The translations under genes were made by a program, and so were the position numbers. DNA of 64,000 nt from Novipirellula galeiformis (GTDB taxonomy: Bacteria; Planctomycetota; Planctomycetia; Pirellulales; Pirellulaceae). The notes beneath the pieces were generated by a model. That model saw only the letters and a program-made list of their open reading frames with translations, was not told the DNA's origin and searched no databases. The stretch covers positions 696,212 through 760,211 of the forward strand of contig NZ_SJPT01000001.1 in the NCBI RefSeq assembly GCF_007860095.1. The letters are read 5' to 3'. Shown here in pieces: positions 27,719-37,813 of this stretch (position 1 is its first letter; each line of letters begins with the position of its first letter).

Positions 27719-29773
27719 ATGGATAAAAGGTCCGACGAAAAAGATTCGGCAAAGGGCGGCGTCGCCGCGAACAAACGTGGTAATAACACGTTTTTGATCG
27801 CCTTGGTGGTTGCTGGACTGATCGCGATGCTGTTCATGAATCGCGGCGCGAACGTGACCGAAGTCTCAACGAGTTTCTTCCTCGATCAACTCGCCAACAA
27901 TAATGTCGAGTCGGTACAAATCTCCGACCAACGGGTCTACGGGACGTTCAAGGTTCGCCCTGACGCGCCCGATGTGATGGAAGAGGGCAAGCGGAAGCCG
28001 CAGGTTGATAGCGAAGGAAAAACGGTCAAGTTGCCGAAAGAATTCCTGTTCCGCCTCTCCGCCGACGCGGGGGCCTCGGTGCGACTGCAAGAGCGTCTTG
28101 AGGCAGCCGATGTCGATTTCCGCATCATGCCGGCTGACAATTCGCAGCAAATCATCAGCATTATCGCGTTTATTATCTTGCCGTTGGGAATCGTGTTCTT
28201 TTTGTTCATGATGCTCCGCCGTACGCGCAGCGACATGATGGGGGGCGGGTTCTTGTCAGGGTTCAGCAAGAGTCCTGCGAAGCTTTTCGAAGCGTCCGAA
28301 AAGATGATTACCTTCAACGAGGTCGCTGGACTCGAAGGGGTCAAAGCCGATCTGCAAGAGATCGTCGAATACTTGAAAACTCCCGAAAAGTTTCAGCGAC
28401 TGGGCGGGTTTGTCCCCAAGGGGGTGCTCTTAAACGGGCCTCCGGGAACCGGTAAAACGTTGTTGGCACGCGCCGTGGCGGGCGAAGCCGGGGTGCCGTT
28501 CTTTTCGGTCAACGGTAGCGAATTCATTCAAATGTTCGTTGGCGTTGGTGCTAGCCGGGTGCGAGATTTGTTTCGCACCGCGAAGGAAAACAGTCCGGCG
28601 ATCATCTTTATCGATGAAATCGATGCGGTCGGACGCCAGCGGGGTGCGGGTGTCGGGGGCGGTCACGATGAACGCGAACAAACCTTGAATCAAATCCTCG
28701 GCGAAATGGACGGCTTTAGTCAAAGCCAGACCGTGATTGTGATCGCTGCGACCAACCGTCCCGATGTTTTAGACCCGGCGTTGTTACGCCCGGGACGCTT
28801 CGACCGTCACGTCACCGTGGGACGCCCGACGATGAAGGGACGCGAGGAAATCTTTAAGGTTCACGTTCGCGATGTGCCCCTTGGCGACGATGTCGACTTG
28901 AAACGACTCGCTGCGGGAACGGTCGGATTGACGGGTGCGGACATTCGCAACATGGTCAACGAGGCCGCGCTATGGGCAGCTCGACAGGACAAGAAGCTTG
29001 TCGAAATGAATGACTTTGATTACGCCCGGGATAAAATCCTGATGGGCGCCAAACGTGAAGAAGTCCTGCAAGAGAGCGAGAAGGAAAAGACCGCTTATCA
29101 CGAAGCCGGACACACGTTGACGGCATGGCATCTCGATGGAGCCCATGTGGTTCATAAGGTCACGATCATTCCTCGGGGACGCGCCCTCGGGGTGACTCAG
29201 TACGTCCCCAGCGAAGATCGATTGAGCATCAGCAAGCGAGAGCTCGAGCATCAATTGATTGTGTTGCTCGGAGGCCGTGCGGCCGAGAAGATCATTTACA
29301 ATGAAACCTGTGTCGGGGCGGAGAATGATCTCGAGCGGGCTACCAGTATTGCTCGGCGGATGGTGACGCATTGGGGGATGAGCCCTAAGGTCGGTCCGGT
29401 CAGCTACAAGACGAGCGACGAAGATCCCTTCCTCGGACGAGAAATTCATCAAGCGCGGCATTTCAGCGAGCATACGCAAGAATTGGTGGACGAAGAGGTC
29501 GCTCGGATCTTGCTCGAAGCGGATCAAAAAGCAGAGCAATTGCTACGCGAACACCGCGGGGAACTCGAGACGATCACACGTTCCCTGTTGGAGCACGAAG
29601 AGCTGGGTGAAGCTGAATTGACCGAGCTAATCGGGATGTCGATTCAGGTTCGTAATCGTAAAAAAGGCGACCCGCCAGCGATCGAGCAAACGCTTGCTCC
29701 GGAAAGTGGTGCGGATCATAGCCCAGGGTCCGCCGTGGGCGGTCACTCTAGCACGCCACCGAAGGACCGTTAG
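27719..29773 (+). CDS. ftsH: ATP-dependent zinc metalloprotease FtsH
   Basis: Membrane-bound AAA+ protease for quality control of membrane and regulatory proteins. 684 aa. Membrane helices near 24-39 ([17 protein letters not shown]) and 139-161 ([24 protein letters not shown]) flank a periplasmic domain. Walker A is GPPGTGKT at 240-247, Walker [12 protein letters not shown], the second region of homology [20 protein letters not shown], and the zinc site HEAGH at 461-465 with a later Asp ([10 protein letters not shown]). The start has AGGA at good spacing. rsgA follows 14 bp downstream. Confidence 0.97.
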   Translation: MDKRSDEKDSAKGGVAANKRGNNTFLIALVVAGLIAMLFMNRGANVTEVSTSFFLDQLANNNVESVQISDQRVYGTFKVRPDAPDVMEEGKRKPQVDSEGKTVKLPKEFLFRLSADAGASVRLQERLEAADVDFRIMPADNSQQIISIIAFIILPLGIVFFLFMMLRRTRSDMMGGGFLSGFSKSPAKLFEASEKMITFNEVAGLEGVKADLQEIVEYLKTPEKFQRLGGFVPKGVLLNGPPGTGKTLLARAVAGEAGVPFFSVNGSEFIQMFVGVGASRVRDLFRTAKENSPAIIFIDEIDAVGRQRGAGVGGGHDEREQTLNQILGEMDGFSQSQTVIVIAATNRPDVLDPALLRPGRFDRHVTVGRPTMKGREEIFKVHVRDVPLGDDVDLKRLAAGTVGLTGADIRNMVNEAALWAARQDKKLVEMNDFDYARDKILMGAKREEVLQESEKEKTAYHEAGHTLTAWHLDGAHVVHKVTIIPRGRALGVTQYVPSEDRLSISKRELEHQLIVLLGGRAAEKIIYNETCVGAENDLERATSIARRMVTHWGMSPKVGPVSYKTSDEDPFLGREIHQARHFSEHTQELVDEEVARILLEADQKAEQLLREHRGELETITRSLLEHEELGEAELTELIGMSIQVRNRKKGDPPAIEQTLAPESGADHSPGSAVGGHSSTPPKDR

Positions 29774-29787
29774 GGCATGATGTCTTA

Positions 29788-30936
29788 ATGGCTAAAAAGA
29801 AACGCGGCAAAGCACGCACCGATTTTCGCAAAAAGTACCAAGCTCGTGTTCGCCAAGGGGACATGACGCGGTCCTTCCAACTTGGCGACGTTGAGAAGCT
29901 CGCGGATGTCGTTCATGGAGAACGGGTCAGCGGCAAAGGCGAATTGACGCGTAAGCGAACCGTGAACAATCCGACGATTGAAAAGGATGAGGACGGGGTT
30001 ACCTCGTCGCCCGATCAATCGCTGATCAAGGGACGTGTGATTAGCGTTCACGGATTGCGGAGCAAGGTGCTTGGTGAAGATGGAGTGTTCTATGAATGCG
30101 CGATCCGCCAAGTGCTCAAATCGCTTAGCATCGAACAACGCGGCGTCATTGTCGCGGGAGATCGAGTCTTTTTTCGTGCCGAGTCTCCCTCGGACGGGAT
30201 GATCGAGAGTATCGATCCGCGGAGCGGGGTGATCAGCCGATCGAGTCGGGGGCGCCAGCACGTGATCGCGGCTAACGTTGATTACTTGTTGATCATCACC
30301 AGCGCGGCACAACCCGGACTCAAACCCGCTCTGATCGATCGCTTTTTGTTGACGGCCGAGCATTGTGGTGTCGAGCCGGTGATCGTGATCAACAAGTTGG
30401 ACTTGATCGACCCGGTGCCGCTGCAACCGATGGTCGGTGTGTTTGCGTCGATGGGTTACCGGGTGTTGGTCACCTCGGCGGAAACCGGCGAGAACGTCGA
30501 CTATCTCCGGGCGTTATTGAGCGGCAAACAAACCGCATTGGCGGGACAAAGCGGAGTGGGGAAAAGCAGTTTGCTCAATGCCATTGAGCCTGGGCTTGGT
30601 TTAGCGGTCTCAGCCGTCAGCCAGGACAACGAAAAGGGGCGGCATACGACGACGGCAACGACGCTGATTCCCCTTGACGGAGGGGGGGCTGTGTTTGATA
30701 CACCGGGGATTCGTCAATTCCAGCTTTGGGATATCGCCTCGGGCGAAGTCTCGGCCGCCATGCCCGATCTGAGGCCCTATGTGAGCGCGTGTCGCTATCC
30801 AAATTGCTTGCATCTAAGCGAAGATGGCTGTGCCGTCAAAGAGGCGGTGGCCGACTCGCGTATTGATGCTAGGCGATATGATTCGTACTGCCACTTGGTC
30901 GAGGAATTGCTAGCCGAGGAAGGGACATTTCGTTGA
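29788..30936 (+). CDS. rsgA: Ribosome small-subunit maturation GTPase RsgA
   Basis: Circularly permuted GTPase acting in late 30S assembly. 382 aa. Order of motifs is G4 (VINKLDLID near 200), then P-loop [14 protein letters not shown] near 252-265, then G3 (DTPGIRQF), as expected for the permuted family. An N-terminal OB-fold ([20 protein letters not shown]) is preceded by about 75 basic residues, more than in E. coli RsgA. The C-terminal zinc finger reads CRYPNCLH then C (near 335-348). It is 14 bp after ftsH. Confidence 0.95.
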   Translation: MAKKKRGKARTDFRKKYQARVRQGDMTRSFQLGDVEKLADVVHGERVSGKGELTRKRTVNNPTIEKDEDGVTSSPDQSLIKGRVISVHGLRSKVLGEDGVFYECAIRQVLKSLSIEQRGVIVAGDRVFFRAESPSDGMIESIDPRSGVISRSSRGRQHVIAANVDYLLIITSAAQPGLKPALIDRFLLTAEHCGVEPVIVINKLDLIDPVPLQPMVGVFASMGYRVLVTSAETGENVDYLRALLSGKQTALAGQSGVGKSSLLNAIEPGLGLAVSAVSQDNEKGRHTTTATTLIPLDGGGAVFDTPGIRQFQLWDIASGEVSAAMPDLRPYVSACRYPNCLHLSEDGCAVKEAVADSRIDARRYDSYCHLVEELLAEEGTFR

Positions 30937-31105
30937 CCGGGTTAGGGGGTCAGACTAGACTAGATCGCACTGAAGCAGACAAAAGACATCGCGCTAAGGG
31001 TGTCTTGGGCTGAGCAACCTGACGGGCTCCTTTTCTCTTTTCCAAGCGTTGCATCCGCGGTAGCCGAGATGCCATGTGACGCGTCCGCGTTGGTAATTTC
31101 TTTTT

Positions 31106-33940
31106 ATGGCCGCTGACGAATCAATCCGAACGGATGCATCGACGGTTTATCGTGGCAAGGAGGATCCGATTGATGCGGGGCAAGATCCGGCCGATTCGGG
31201 TTTGATCCAGCCGATGGAGCTTCACGAGCTTGCCGAAGCTCGCACGGTGATTCGAGGATCGTCGCGGGCCAATGCGGACGAATCGGCTTGGAATCGGGTC
31301 GATCGCACGCCGGCTTCGGTGGCCAACGTTTTGCTTGGCAAGCGGCTCAATCACTTTCTGCTCGAGGATTTCATCGGCGGCGGAGGGATGGGCGCGGTAT
31401 TCCGCGCACACGATGAACAACTCGACCGCACCGTCGCGATCAAAGTGATTCCGTTTGTCGGAGATGATCCCGATTTGAAACGCCGCTTTCGCAATGAAGC
31501 GCAAAGTGCGGCGAAGTTAGATCATCCTCGGATCGCAAAGGTGTTTGATGTCGGGACCTACGACGATTGGCACTACATCGTTTTTGAATACATCCAAGGG
31601 ACAAACATTCGCGATTTGGTCAATCGCGAAGGAGTGATGTCGGCCGATCAAGCCGTCTTTTTCACGTGTCAACTTGCCGATGCGATCCAGCATGCATCGG
31701 ATCGTGGCATCGTGCATCGCGACATCAAGCCATCGAATGTGCTGATTGGCGAGGGCGAGACGATCAAACTTGTCGACATGGGGTTGGCACGCTCGGACAA
31801 TTTTGAATTGAGTGAAGACATGACCGCCAGCGGCGTGACGCTGGGGACGTTTGATTACATTTCGCCGGAACAGGCCAACGATCCGCGCGATGCCGATGTG
31901 CGAAGTGACATCTATTCGCTCGGTTGCACGCTGTACTTCATGCTTGCCGGTCAACCGCCCTACCCCGGCGGCACGATGTTGCAAAAGTTGATCAACCATG
32001 GCAAGACGCCTCCTCCGGATGTGCGTCAATTGCGCAGCGAGGTCAGCGGTGATCTTGCCGCGGTGATCCAAAAGATGTTGGCCAAGCGTCCTCAAGACCG
32101 TTACCAGAATGCCAACGACTTGATTGCCGATTTGCAAGAGGTCGCCCGTCGCGAGGGATTCGAGCGAGTGCAAACGCTTGGGCCGGTGACCGTCAGCACG
32201 CGCGGACCTTTGGTTCAATTGCTTGAGCATCATGCACCTTGGTTGGTGGCGTTTGCGTTATTAATGATCACCGCGGGATGGTTATACGTCGCATCGGGGC
32301 TTGCCCGCGATGATTTCGCGATTGTGGTGCCTGAACGTAACAGCGTGGTGAGTCTATCCGCTGAACCCGGATTCGCGTCTTCGCAAACGAGAGCGGCATC
32401 GACTCCGCCGTCGGTGCCCCGCGTCCAGGGCGCTCCGGCGGCAACTCGGCCTGAGGCTGCGGCCCCGAAGTCAAACACGCCGCCCCCAGCGACGGATTCG
32501 AGTGTCAATCGGGATGCCGGCAGCACCGCGCCTGAAGTGGCTCGTTTGCCCTCGGATCCGCCTCGCATGCTCGATTTGCCTGTCCCCGAAGAGCTCGGAG
32601 GCACGGGGGTGTCTGCATCTCCGACGGTCGATGCGGCGAGCGCGGCGGCAATGAAACCGGGGAGCGAGAAACCGCCCAGCGATGCTGCCGCGGTGTCGCC
32701 CAAGGAGATGCCCGTTTCGGAGGTGTGGAAGCCGCGTGCGATTCGCGTCAGTCACGCTGAATCGCGATTAGAAAGCGATGACGAGGAAGCCGAGGACTAC
32801 GCTTATGTGTCGTCGTTGGACCAGGCGATTAAACTCTCGAAGGATTTGGGGGTCGATCGAATCGAGCTCGCGGAGCCGCTGATCCGTAGTGGCCCGATTA
32901 AAATTGATCGCGATGGTTTGGTGATCAGTTCGAGCGTCGGAGGCAGTGTCATTCTGTTCGATTCGTCCGATTCCCCTTCGATGCGTCGCGTTGAGTTGTT
33001 CGATATTGGATCCAATCGAATCGATTTGGAAGATTTGCATCTGGTTTGGTCGGTGCCGGTTGCGTCGATGGGTGGAGGATGTTTGTTGTCACTCAAGGAG
33101 AACCGCTTGGTTCGCTTAACCGATTGCAGTTTGACCATTAAAAATCCGGTTCGTCATCCCGATGTCTATGCCGTCGATATCATGACTCACTCGACTGAGG
33201 CGGAGTCTGCGGCGGACCCGAGTGGCGTCGCGGAGTCCAGTGCAGCGTCGGGGCCGTTGCCGCTGGTTTCGATTGAGATGTACAACGTTTGTATTCGCGG
33301 CGAAATGTCGATGTTGCGGATGGATGTGGCCGCGGAATTGCAAATGAGATGGGAAAACGGACTGCTCGCGGTCACCGGCCGGATGATCGATACCGCTGGA
33401 GCGGTGCGGCAGCCACCCCCCTCGGCGAGGCCGATCCAATTGTTGTTAGATCAAGTCATTGCGATGGTGCCACGCGGATTGGTGCGAATGCGATTGAACG
33501 CGACGGGACCGTTCCCGTTGCCGATCGATCGAGACGCCCGGAATTGCGTTTTTGTGGTCAACCCCGATACCGCGGTGGTGGAAGTGTCGGGAATTGAATC
33601 GTTGGCCGACGAAACGGCTCTCTTTATGCTGCGGGGTGAAGCGAATGCGTACGACACTCAATCCGACCTTTCGGACCCGATGTTGCGGTTGGTGGACGTC
33701 CAAGGCCAGGAAAGGATCGTCCGCATGGTCGATTTGAAGAACCAATCTCCGGCTTGGGCCGAAGAACGCTCCCCAAGATGGGCGGTCGATTGGGCGTCCG
33801 AAAATTTAAAAACAATGCCAGCCAGCCGTCTCGGTCTCGCCGATTTTCGTCAATACGGGGCCGTGATTAGCGGTTTTGACGAGCGGTCTCTAACGATAAT
33901 GACGGCTGCGACGTTAGTGGAGTCGAACGAAGAAAATTGA
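31106..33940 (+). CDS. Transmembrane Ser/Thr protein kinase with large C-terminal domain
   Basis: 944 aa. The kinase domain at about 84-350 has a glycine loop (GGGGMGAVF), the catalytic Lys in VAIKVI near 112, HRDIKPSNVL near 205, DMG instead of DFG (KLVDMGLARS), and YISPEQ. One membrane helix follows near 377-397 (WLVAFALLMITAGWLYVASG). The 540-residue remainder has a Pro/Ala-rich linker and then a beta-rich region (IRSGPIKIDRDGLVISSSVG, SVILFDSSD) that may be a parallel beta helix. Such Hanks-type kinases are frequent in planctomycetes. It is 169 bp after rsgA and may be a separate unit. Confidence 0.9.
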   Translation: MAADESIRTDASTVYRGKEDPIDAGQDPADSGLIQPMELHELAEARTVIRGSSRANADESAWNRVDRTPASVANVLLGKRLNHFLLEDFIGGGGMGAVFRAHDEQLDRTVAIKVIPFVGDDPDLKRRFRNEAQSAAKLDHPRIAKVFDVGTYDDWHYIVFEYIQGTNIRDLVNREGVMSADQAVFFTCQLADAIQHASDRGIVHRDIKPSNVLIGEGETIKLVDMGLARSDNFELSEDMTASGVTLGTFDYISPEQANDPRDADVRSDIYSLGCTLYFMLAGQPPYPGGTMLQKLINHGKTPPPDVRQLRSEVSGDLAAVIQKMLAKRPQDRYQNANDLIADLQEVARREGFERVQTLGPVTVSTRGPLVQLLEHHAPWLVAFALLMITAGWLYVASGLARDDFAIVVPERNSVVSLSAEPGFASSQTRAASTPPSVPRVQGAPAATRPEAAAPKSNTPPPATDSSVNRDAGSTAPEVARLPSDPPRMLDLPVPEELGGTGVSASPTVDAASAAAMKPGSEKPPSDAAAVSPKEMPVSEVWKPRAIRVSHAESRLESDDEEAEDYAYVSSLDQAIKLSKDLGVDRIELAEPLIRSGPIKIDRDGLVISSSVGGSVILFDSSDSPSMRRVELFDIGSNRIDLEDLHLVWSVPVASMGGGCLLSLKENRLVRLTDCSLTIKNPVRHPDVYAVDIMTHSTEAESAADPSGVAESSAASGPLPLVSIEMYNVCIRGEMSMLRMDVAAELQMRWENGLLAVTGRMIDTAGAVRQPPPSARPIQLLLDQVIAMVPRGLVRMRLNATGPFPLPIDRDARNCVFVVNPDTAVVEVSGIESLADETALFMLRGEANAYDTQSDLSDPMLRLVDVQGQERIVRMVDLKNQSPAWAEERSPRWAVDWASENLKTMPASRLGLADFRQYGAVISGFDERSLTIMTAATLVESNEEN

Positions 33941-34067
33941 CTTTGATTTGACTTTTCACACGATCTAAGACTTAATAGTGCATCGTACGGCTGAATCAGT
34001 GGCGGTGCTTCCCACCCTTGCTCCAAGCTCGAACCTACCTCAACTTCTAAATCTACGGAGAAAATGA

Positions 34068-34460
34068 ATGAAACGACTGGCTATCTGTCTCGGTTTTTTG
34101 TGTTTACTAATGTCGCCCGCCATGGCGATCAGCGAATTTGGAAAGCAGTGGAAAAGCGAGTACCTCGGCGAAGAAGTCGATAAGGATTTCGTCAAGCTTG
34201 GTAAGAAAGCAAACTGCTACGTTTGCCATGTGAAGGGCGAAAAGAAAGAAGAAGCTCGCAACGAATATGGCAAGGCCATTAACGAATACCTCAAGAGCGA
34301 AGATTTTCCGAAGGAATACATCAAAGACAATCCTGAGGAAGCTAAGAAGAAAATCCTCGAAGGTTTCAAAAAGGCTGCTGAACACAAAAGCTCGGACGGA
34401 ATGACTTTTGGCGAAAAGATCAAAGCCAATCAACTTCCTGCGACCGACGCAGGTCTCTAA
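34068..34460 (+). CDS. Small secreted mono-haem c-type cytochrome-like protein
   Basis: 130 aa with a clear signal peptide (residues 1-20, ICLGFLCLLMSPAMA). The mature part is very Lys/Glu-rich and has a single haem attachment motif CYVCH (residues 50-54). Beyond this there is no match I recognise; possible sixth ligands are Met in SSDGMTF or a His. GGAG lies 8 bp before the ATG. A strong intrinsic terminator follows, so it is monocistronic. It may be an electron carrier; the redox partner is unknown. Confidence 0.75.
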   Translation: MKRLAICLGFLCLLMSPAMAISEFGKQWKSEYLGEEVDKDFVKLGKKANCYVCHVKGEKKEEARNEYGKAINEYLKSEDFPKEYIKDNPEEAKKKILEGFKKAAEHKSSDGMTFGEKIKANQLPATDAGL

Positions 34461-34510
34461 TTCGTTCACGCTCCTCTCGTTGCTCGCCCAACGAGTCTTG
34501 TTGAATTCCC

Positions 34511-34551
34511 ATTCGCTTGCTGACGCTTGATGTTAGCGAGCGAATTTTTTT
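34511..34551 (+). terminator. Rho-independent terminator of the cytochrome-like gene
   Basis: A 14-bp stem (34511-34524 with 34532-34545; two G-U pairs, no mismatch) with a 7-nt loop, followed at once by seven T. It lies 50 bp after the stop codon at 34460. Confidence 0.9.
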
Positions 34552-34599
34552 AGGTGAAGTTCGTTTTCCGTCACTCTCCTTTCGCGATGAAGTCGCCGC

Positions 34600-35268
34600 A
34601 TGAATTGGAAATGGAATTGCGTTGGATGCATGGTTTTCACTGCCCTGCTCGTAACCGCGGTTGATGCTCAAGAATCCACTGGCCCGTCCGCCGACGGCGA
34701 AGCAGGCTTTGTCGCCTTGTTCGATGGCAACTCGCTTAACGGGTGGCAGAAAGCCGAAGAGAACGCGGATGCTTGGGGCGTCGCAGCGGGCACGCTCGTC
34801 TGCAAAGGAAAACGTTGCCATCTGTTCTACGTGGGAGACGAAGCCCCGTTCAAGAACTTTCATTTCAAAGCCGAAGTCATGACGACGCCTGGCAGCAACG
34901 CGGGCATCTACTTCAACACCAAGTACCAACCGACCGGTTGGCCAAAGTACGGTTACGAATGCCAAGTCAATGTCTCTCACCGCGACCCGAAAAAGACAAG
35001 CAGTCTTTACGCGGTCGATGATGTCGCCGATCCCGGCGTCAAAGACAACCAGTGGTACACGCAAGAGATTATCGTCAAAGGACGGCATGTCGAGTTGAAG
35101 GTGAACGGCAAGACGCTTGTCGACTACACCGAGCCCGCAGACAAGCAGGCATTCTCCGCTGACTTTGAACGGCGCTTGAGCGAGGCAGGCACGTTTGCAC
35201 TGCAGGCACATGATCCCGACAGTGTGGTTTATTTTCGCAATCTGAGAGTCAAGAAGCTCGCCGATTAA
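34600..35268 (+). CDS. Secreted DUF1080 (3-keto-disaccharide hydrolase-type) protein
   Basis: 222 aa with a signal peptide (residues 1-24, MVFTALLVTAVDAQE). The domain from residue 37 begins with the hallmark FVALFDGNSLNGWQKAEEN and shows FHFKAEVMTTPGSNAGIYF, then QWYTQEIIVKGRHVELKVNG, ending in VYFRNLRVKKL, all typical for the DUF1080 concanavalin-like sandwich. Some members hydrolyse 3-keto-glycosides, working with Gfo/Idh oxidoreductases; that use here is inferred, with such oxidoreductases elsewhere in the window but not adjacent. Confidence 0.9.
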   Translation: MNWKWNCVGCMVFTALLVTAVDAQESTGPSADGEAGFVALFDGNSLNGWQKAEENADAWGVAAGTLVCKGKRCHLFYVGDEAPFKNFHFKAEVMTTPGSNAGIYFNTKYQPTGWPKYGYECQVNVSHRDPKKTSSLYAVDDVADPGVKDNQWYTQEIIVKGRHVELKVNGKTLVDYTEPADKQAFSADFERRLSEAGTFALQAHDPDSVVYFRNLRVKKLAD

Positions 35269-35291
35269 CGACGCGAGGACGATCGCGTGAA

Positions 35292-36326
35292 CTACGGTAG
35301 CGCGCTTGCGTCAATGACTTCTCGGTCGGCTCGGGAACCGATCGCGTGCCGAACGGTGTCATCCAAGCTGTCGGTCAAGAAACGCACCGACCCGTCCGCA
35401 AATAGCGAATGAATGCCGCCGACATGGTGACTGCCCGCGGAAATCTCCAGTTCGTTTTTGGAGGCCACGTCGAGATTGATTTTTGAACGCAACGAAACCA
35501 AAGCCTGCGAGAAATCGGTTCCGTTGGCATACCCTTTACGCCGATCGAATTGAGGGTGGTAGACTGCGAAATGGCTACAGATATCACACCTCGGTTCGCT
35601 GATGAATCTTGTTTCGGCACACAGTGCGGTATTGCTAAGTCCGTCTAAAATCGCAGCGTACGAAATCGGTTTTGGCGATGGCAACGAGGGGGGCTCGTTT
35701 GCAGGGTCCAGCGGATGACGCTCGAATTGACCGATCTGCAATACTCCATTTCCGCGTTCCATTCCCAGCTCCGACGAGCTGGAGTAGCTGTCGCGGACGA
35801 CATTGCTTCCCGAGTTGCCGAGATAGCTATTCATCGCCCGGGCGACATCACTGCCATCGATGGCAAGCCCGTTGTTGTCGGGCAAGACCATGGGGCCCGG
35901 CTCGCTGGGACATCGGTACATCGGGACGAGGGTGCTGACCAGCTCGGCCAAGCGTTGGCGATCCTCCATCGTGATCGGGCCATTGCGCAGCGGGGGAACG
36001 ATTTCCCACAACGCGGTCTGTTCGGCGAAGGGCAAAATGTCCGTAGTCCAGCTGTAACCATGCCCTCCCTTGGCACCCCAGGGCAACGTCTTGTAAGCCG
36101 ACTCGTAGTTGTGGCACGCCAACCCGATCTGTTTCAAATTGTTTTGGCATTGAATGCGTCGTGCCGCTTCCCGTGCCGCCTGGACCGCGGGCAATAACAA
36201 TGCCACCAAGACTCCGATGATCGCGATCACGACAAGCAGCTCGATCAACGTGAAGCCACGGGACGCGATCGGCAGCACTCGCGTCGAGTTTGGTTTCAGC
36301 GGCGGAAGGTCGCGGTGATGTGACAT
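35292..36326 (-). CDS. DUF1559 pseudopilin-like protein
   Basis: 344 aa. A prepilin-type N-methylation site [16 protein letters not shown] begins near residue 25, followed by the DUF1559 start ([21 protein letters not shown] with [13 protein letters not shown]). The C-terminal block [18 protein letters not shown] is the usual end motif of the family. These are abundant in planctomycetes and are probably processed by a prepilin peptidase and exported by a type II-like system; function unknown. It is convergent with the DUF1080 gene. Confidence 0.92.
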   Translation of the reverse strand: MSHHRDLPPLKPNSTRVLPIASRGFTLIELLVVIAIIGVLVALLLPAVQAAREAARRIQCQNNLKQIGLACHNYESAYKTLPWGAKGGHGYSWTTDILPFAEQTALWEIVPPLRNGPITMEDRQRLAELVSTLVPMYRCPSEPGPMVLPDNNGLAIDGSDVARAMNSYLGNSGSNVVRDSYSSSSELGMERGNGVLQIGQFERHPLDPANEPPSLPSPKPISYAAILDGLSNTALCAETRFISEPRCDICSHFAVYHPQFDRRKGYANGTDFSQALVSLRSKINLDVASKNELEISAGSHHVGGIHSLFADGSVRFLTDSLDDTVRHAIGSRADREVIDASALP

Positions 36327-36364
36327 TGAAATCGGCAGCTGACAAACGGGAGGAAAGCGAAGTC

Positions 36365-36389
36365 GCAGCGGAAGTCGTCAAGACTTTCG
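36365..36389 (+). repeat. REP-like palindrome, copy 4
   Basis: GCAG (in place of GTAG) at 36365-36368, then arm CGGAAGTC, loop GTCAA and arm GACTTTCG. All eight stem positions pair, one as G-U. Same geometry as the cluster after atpC. Confidence 0.72.
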
Positions 36390-36408
36390 TGAAAGGGGCC
36401 GAGCGATG

Positions 36409-36433
36409 CGAAGCTCTGGAAAAGTTCCGCTAC
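36409..36433 (-). repeat. REP-like palindrome, copy 5 (inverted)
   Basis: On the minus strand: GTAG foot (36433-36430), arm CGGAACTT, loop TTCCA, arm GAGCTTCG. Seven of eight stem positions pair (two G-U, one mismatch). It faces copy 4 across 19 bp, giving a BIME-like pair between two minus-strand genes. Confidence 0.65.
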
Positions 36434-36526
36434 CCCGAATTTTTCCTTTGACAATGCACTAGTTTAGTCGAATCCATTGTCACGGAGACCCGTGGGGATA
36501 TTTTTGCAAACGGCCTCGCTCCTGGC

Positions 36527-37813
36527 TCAACCATCGCGTCGTAAATCACCACTGCTGCGCCCCAATTTTGCTGCAAAGTATTGTCGCCAAGCAAGTTGGT
36601 CATAACCAAAGTCAGCCTCCGGCTCGATCATTTTGAGTAGCGTCAAAACGGGAGGGTTCTCGAGATAGCGAGTCGTGACTTTGGGTTTTCCCCCCATCGC
36701 AAGCCCGCCGCCACCGCTGCTGCTCGTGCCGACCTGCATGCCGGGACCTGGGGCGGCCGTTTCGGTGTGTTTGGTGACTAAGGCATTGATGTAGGCGGAG
36801 GCCAGTTCCGGTTTGGGAAAGTAACTGAGCGCTCGAGCGGCCAGCAACACGTCGCGATTATTGGGGCTTCGCAGCATATTCACGTACGTGGCAACCGCCG
36901 AGCCGCTGCCGTACTTTTGAAGTTGCTCTATCGCGGCTTCTCGAATCACGTCGTCGGGTTCCTGGAGGCCGACACGCACCAGGGCTTCGACTGAAACCGA
37001 GTTGTGAAGCCGTCCGAGTATTTCAACCCATAATCGTTTAAGTCGTTGGTTGTGATTTTCTTGCAGCAATTGTTTGGTAATCGCCGAGGCCGCTAATGGA
37101 TCGTCGATCGCTTTGAGCGATTCAACCGCTTCGTCTCCCTTGCTGCCGCCGCGTACCGCAATTCGAATCAGGCGTTCGACCTCTTTGATCCACTTTTTGG
37201 CATCCACATTCGTCGAGGCCTGGATCTCCTCAATCGCTGCGGCTTCAGGCAACATCCATTTTCCCGCGACCGAGATCATGCCTCGCGACCGTTGGAGATC
37301 GCTGTAGCGAATCCATTTCCCTTTTTCCTTCACATAGTCTAGCGCCGCTCTCGCCTTGCTATGCTCGGGATCAAAGCGAATGGCCAATTGCAAGTGGAAT
37401 CGTTTGTAGGCGTCGGTGCTGTCTTGGATGTTTTTGGCACACCAAATCGCCAGCTTGTAATGATTTTCGGCGTTCTCGCCAGCGGCTGCCGCGTAACGGC
37501 GGTAATCCCCCAATTTGTCCGACGAAACGACCCGGCGAACCCGGTTGCTCGATAGCGCGACGCTGATCTCGTCGTCAACGACAACGATGTCAATCTTCTT
37601 GTCCTCCAGCCGGCGGACTTGCCCACTAACATGCCCCCCGCCTGAGAGTTCGATGGTATCGCCGCGGAGCGACACCGGTTCCACAGCGAGACTCAGCGCC
37701 GCAAGGGCCGCCAACGCAGGAGGTAAACGCCGCAGAGTCCCTAGTTGCCGCAAAAGCCCCAGTTGCCGCAGAGAGCTCGTGTCTCGCTTTGTTCGCCGAA
37801 TGAGTGCAGGCAT
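36527..37813 (-). CDS. Secreted HEAT-repeat protein
   Basis: 428 aa. After a basic N-terminus with a short repeat (LRQLGLLRQLGT) comes a hydrophobic signal-like stretch (LPPALAALAALSLAVEPVSLRG). Residues 50-95 hold a small beta domain (GGHVSGQVRRLEDKKIDIVVV). The C-terminal half has HEAT-like helices, for example VEILGRLHNSVSVEALVRVG with EPDDVIREAAIEQLQKYG and NRDVLLAARALSYF. No enzyme motif is visible. The role is likely protein binding outside the cytoplasm; partners unknown. It is divergent from cysH. Confidence 0.72.
   Translation of the reverse strand: MPALIRRTKRDTSSLRQLGLLRQLGTLRRLPPALAALAALSLAVEPVSLRGDTIELSGGGHVSGQVRRLEDKKIDIVVVDDEISVALSSNRVRRVVSSDKLGDYRRYAAAAGENAENHYKLAIWCAKNIQDSTDAYKRFHLQLAIRFDPEHSKARAALDYVKEKGKWIRYSDLQRSRGMISVAGKWMLPEAAAIEEIQASTNVDAKKWIKEVERLIRIAVRGGSKGDEAVESLKAIDDPLAASAITKQLLQENHNQRLKRLWVEILGRLHNSVSVEALVRVGLQEPDDVIREAAIEQLQKYGSGSAVATYVNMLRSPNNRDVLLAARALSYFPKPELASAYINALVTKHTETAAPGPGMQVGTSSSGGGGLAMGGKPKVTTRYLENPPVLTLLKMIEPEADFGYDQLAWRQYFAAKLGRSSGDLRRDG
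37739..37774 (-). repeat. 18-bp tandem duplication in the leader of the HEAT-repeat gene
   Basis: Two adjacent 18-bp units (37739-37756 and 37757-37774) differing at a few positions encode the repeat LRQLGL/LRQLGT in frame, ahead of the signal sequence. Confidence 0.75.
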
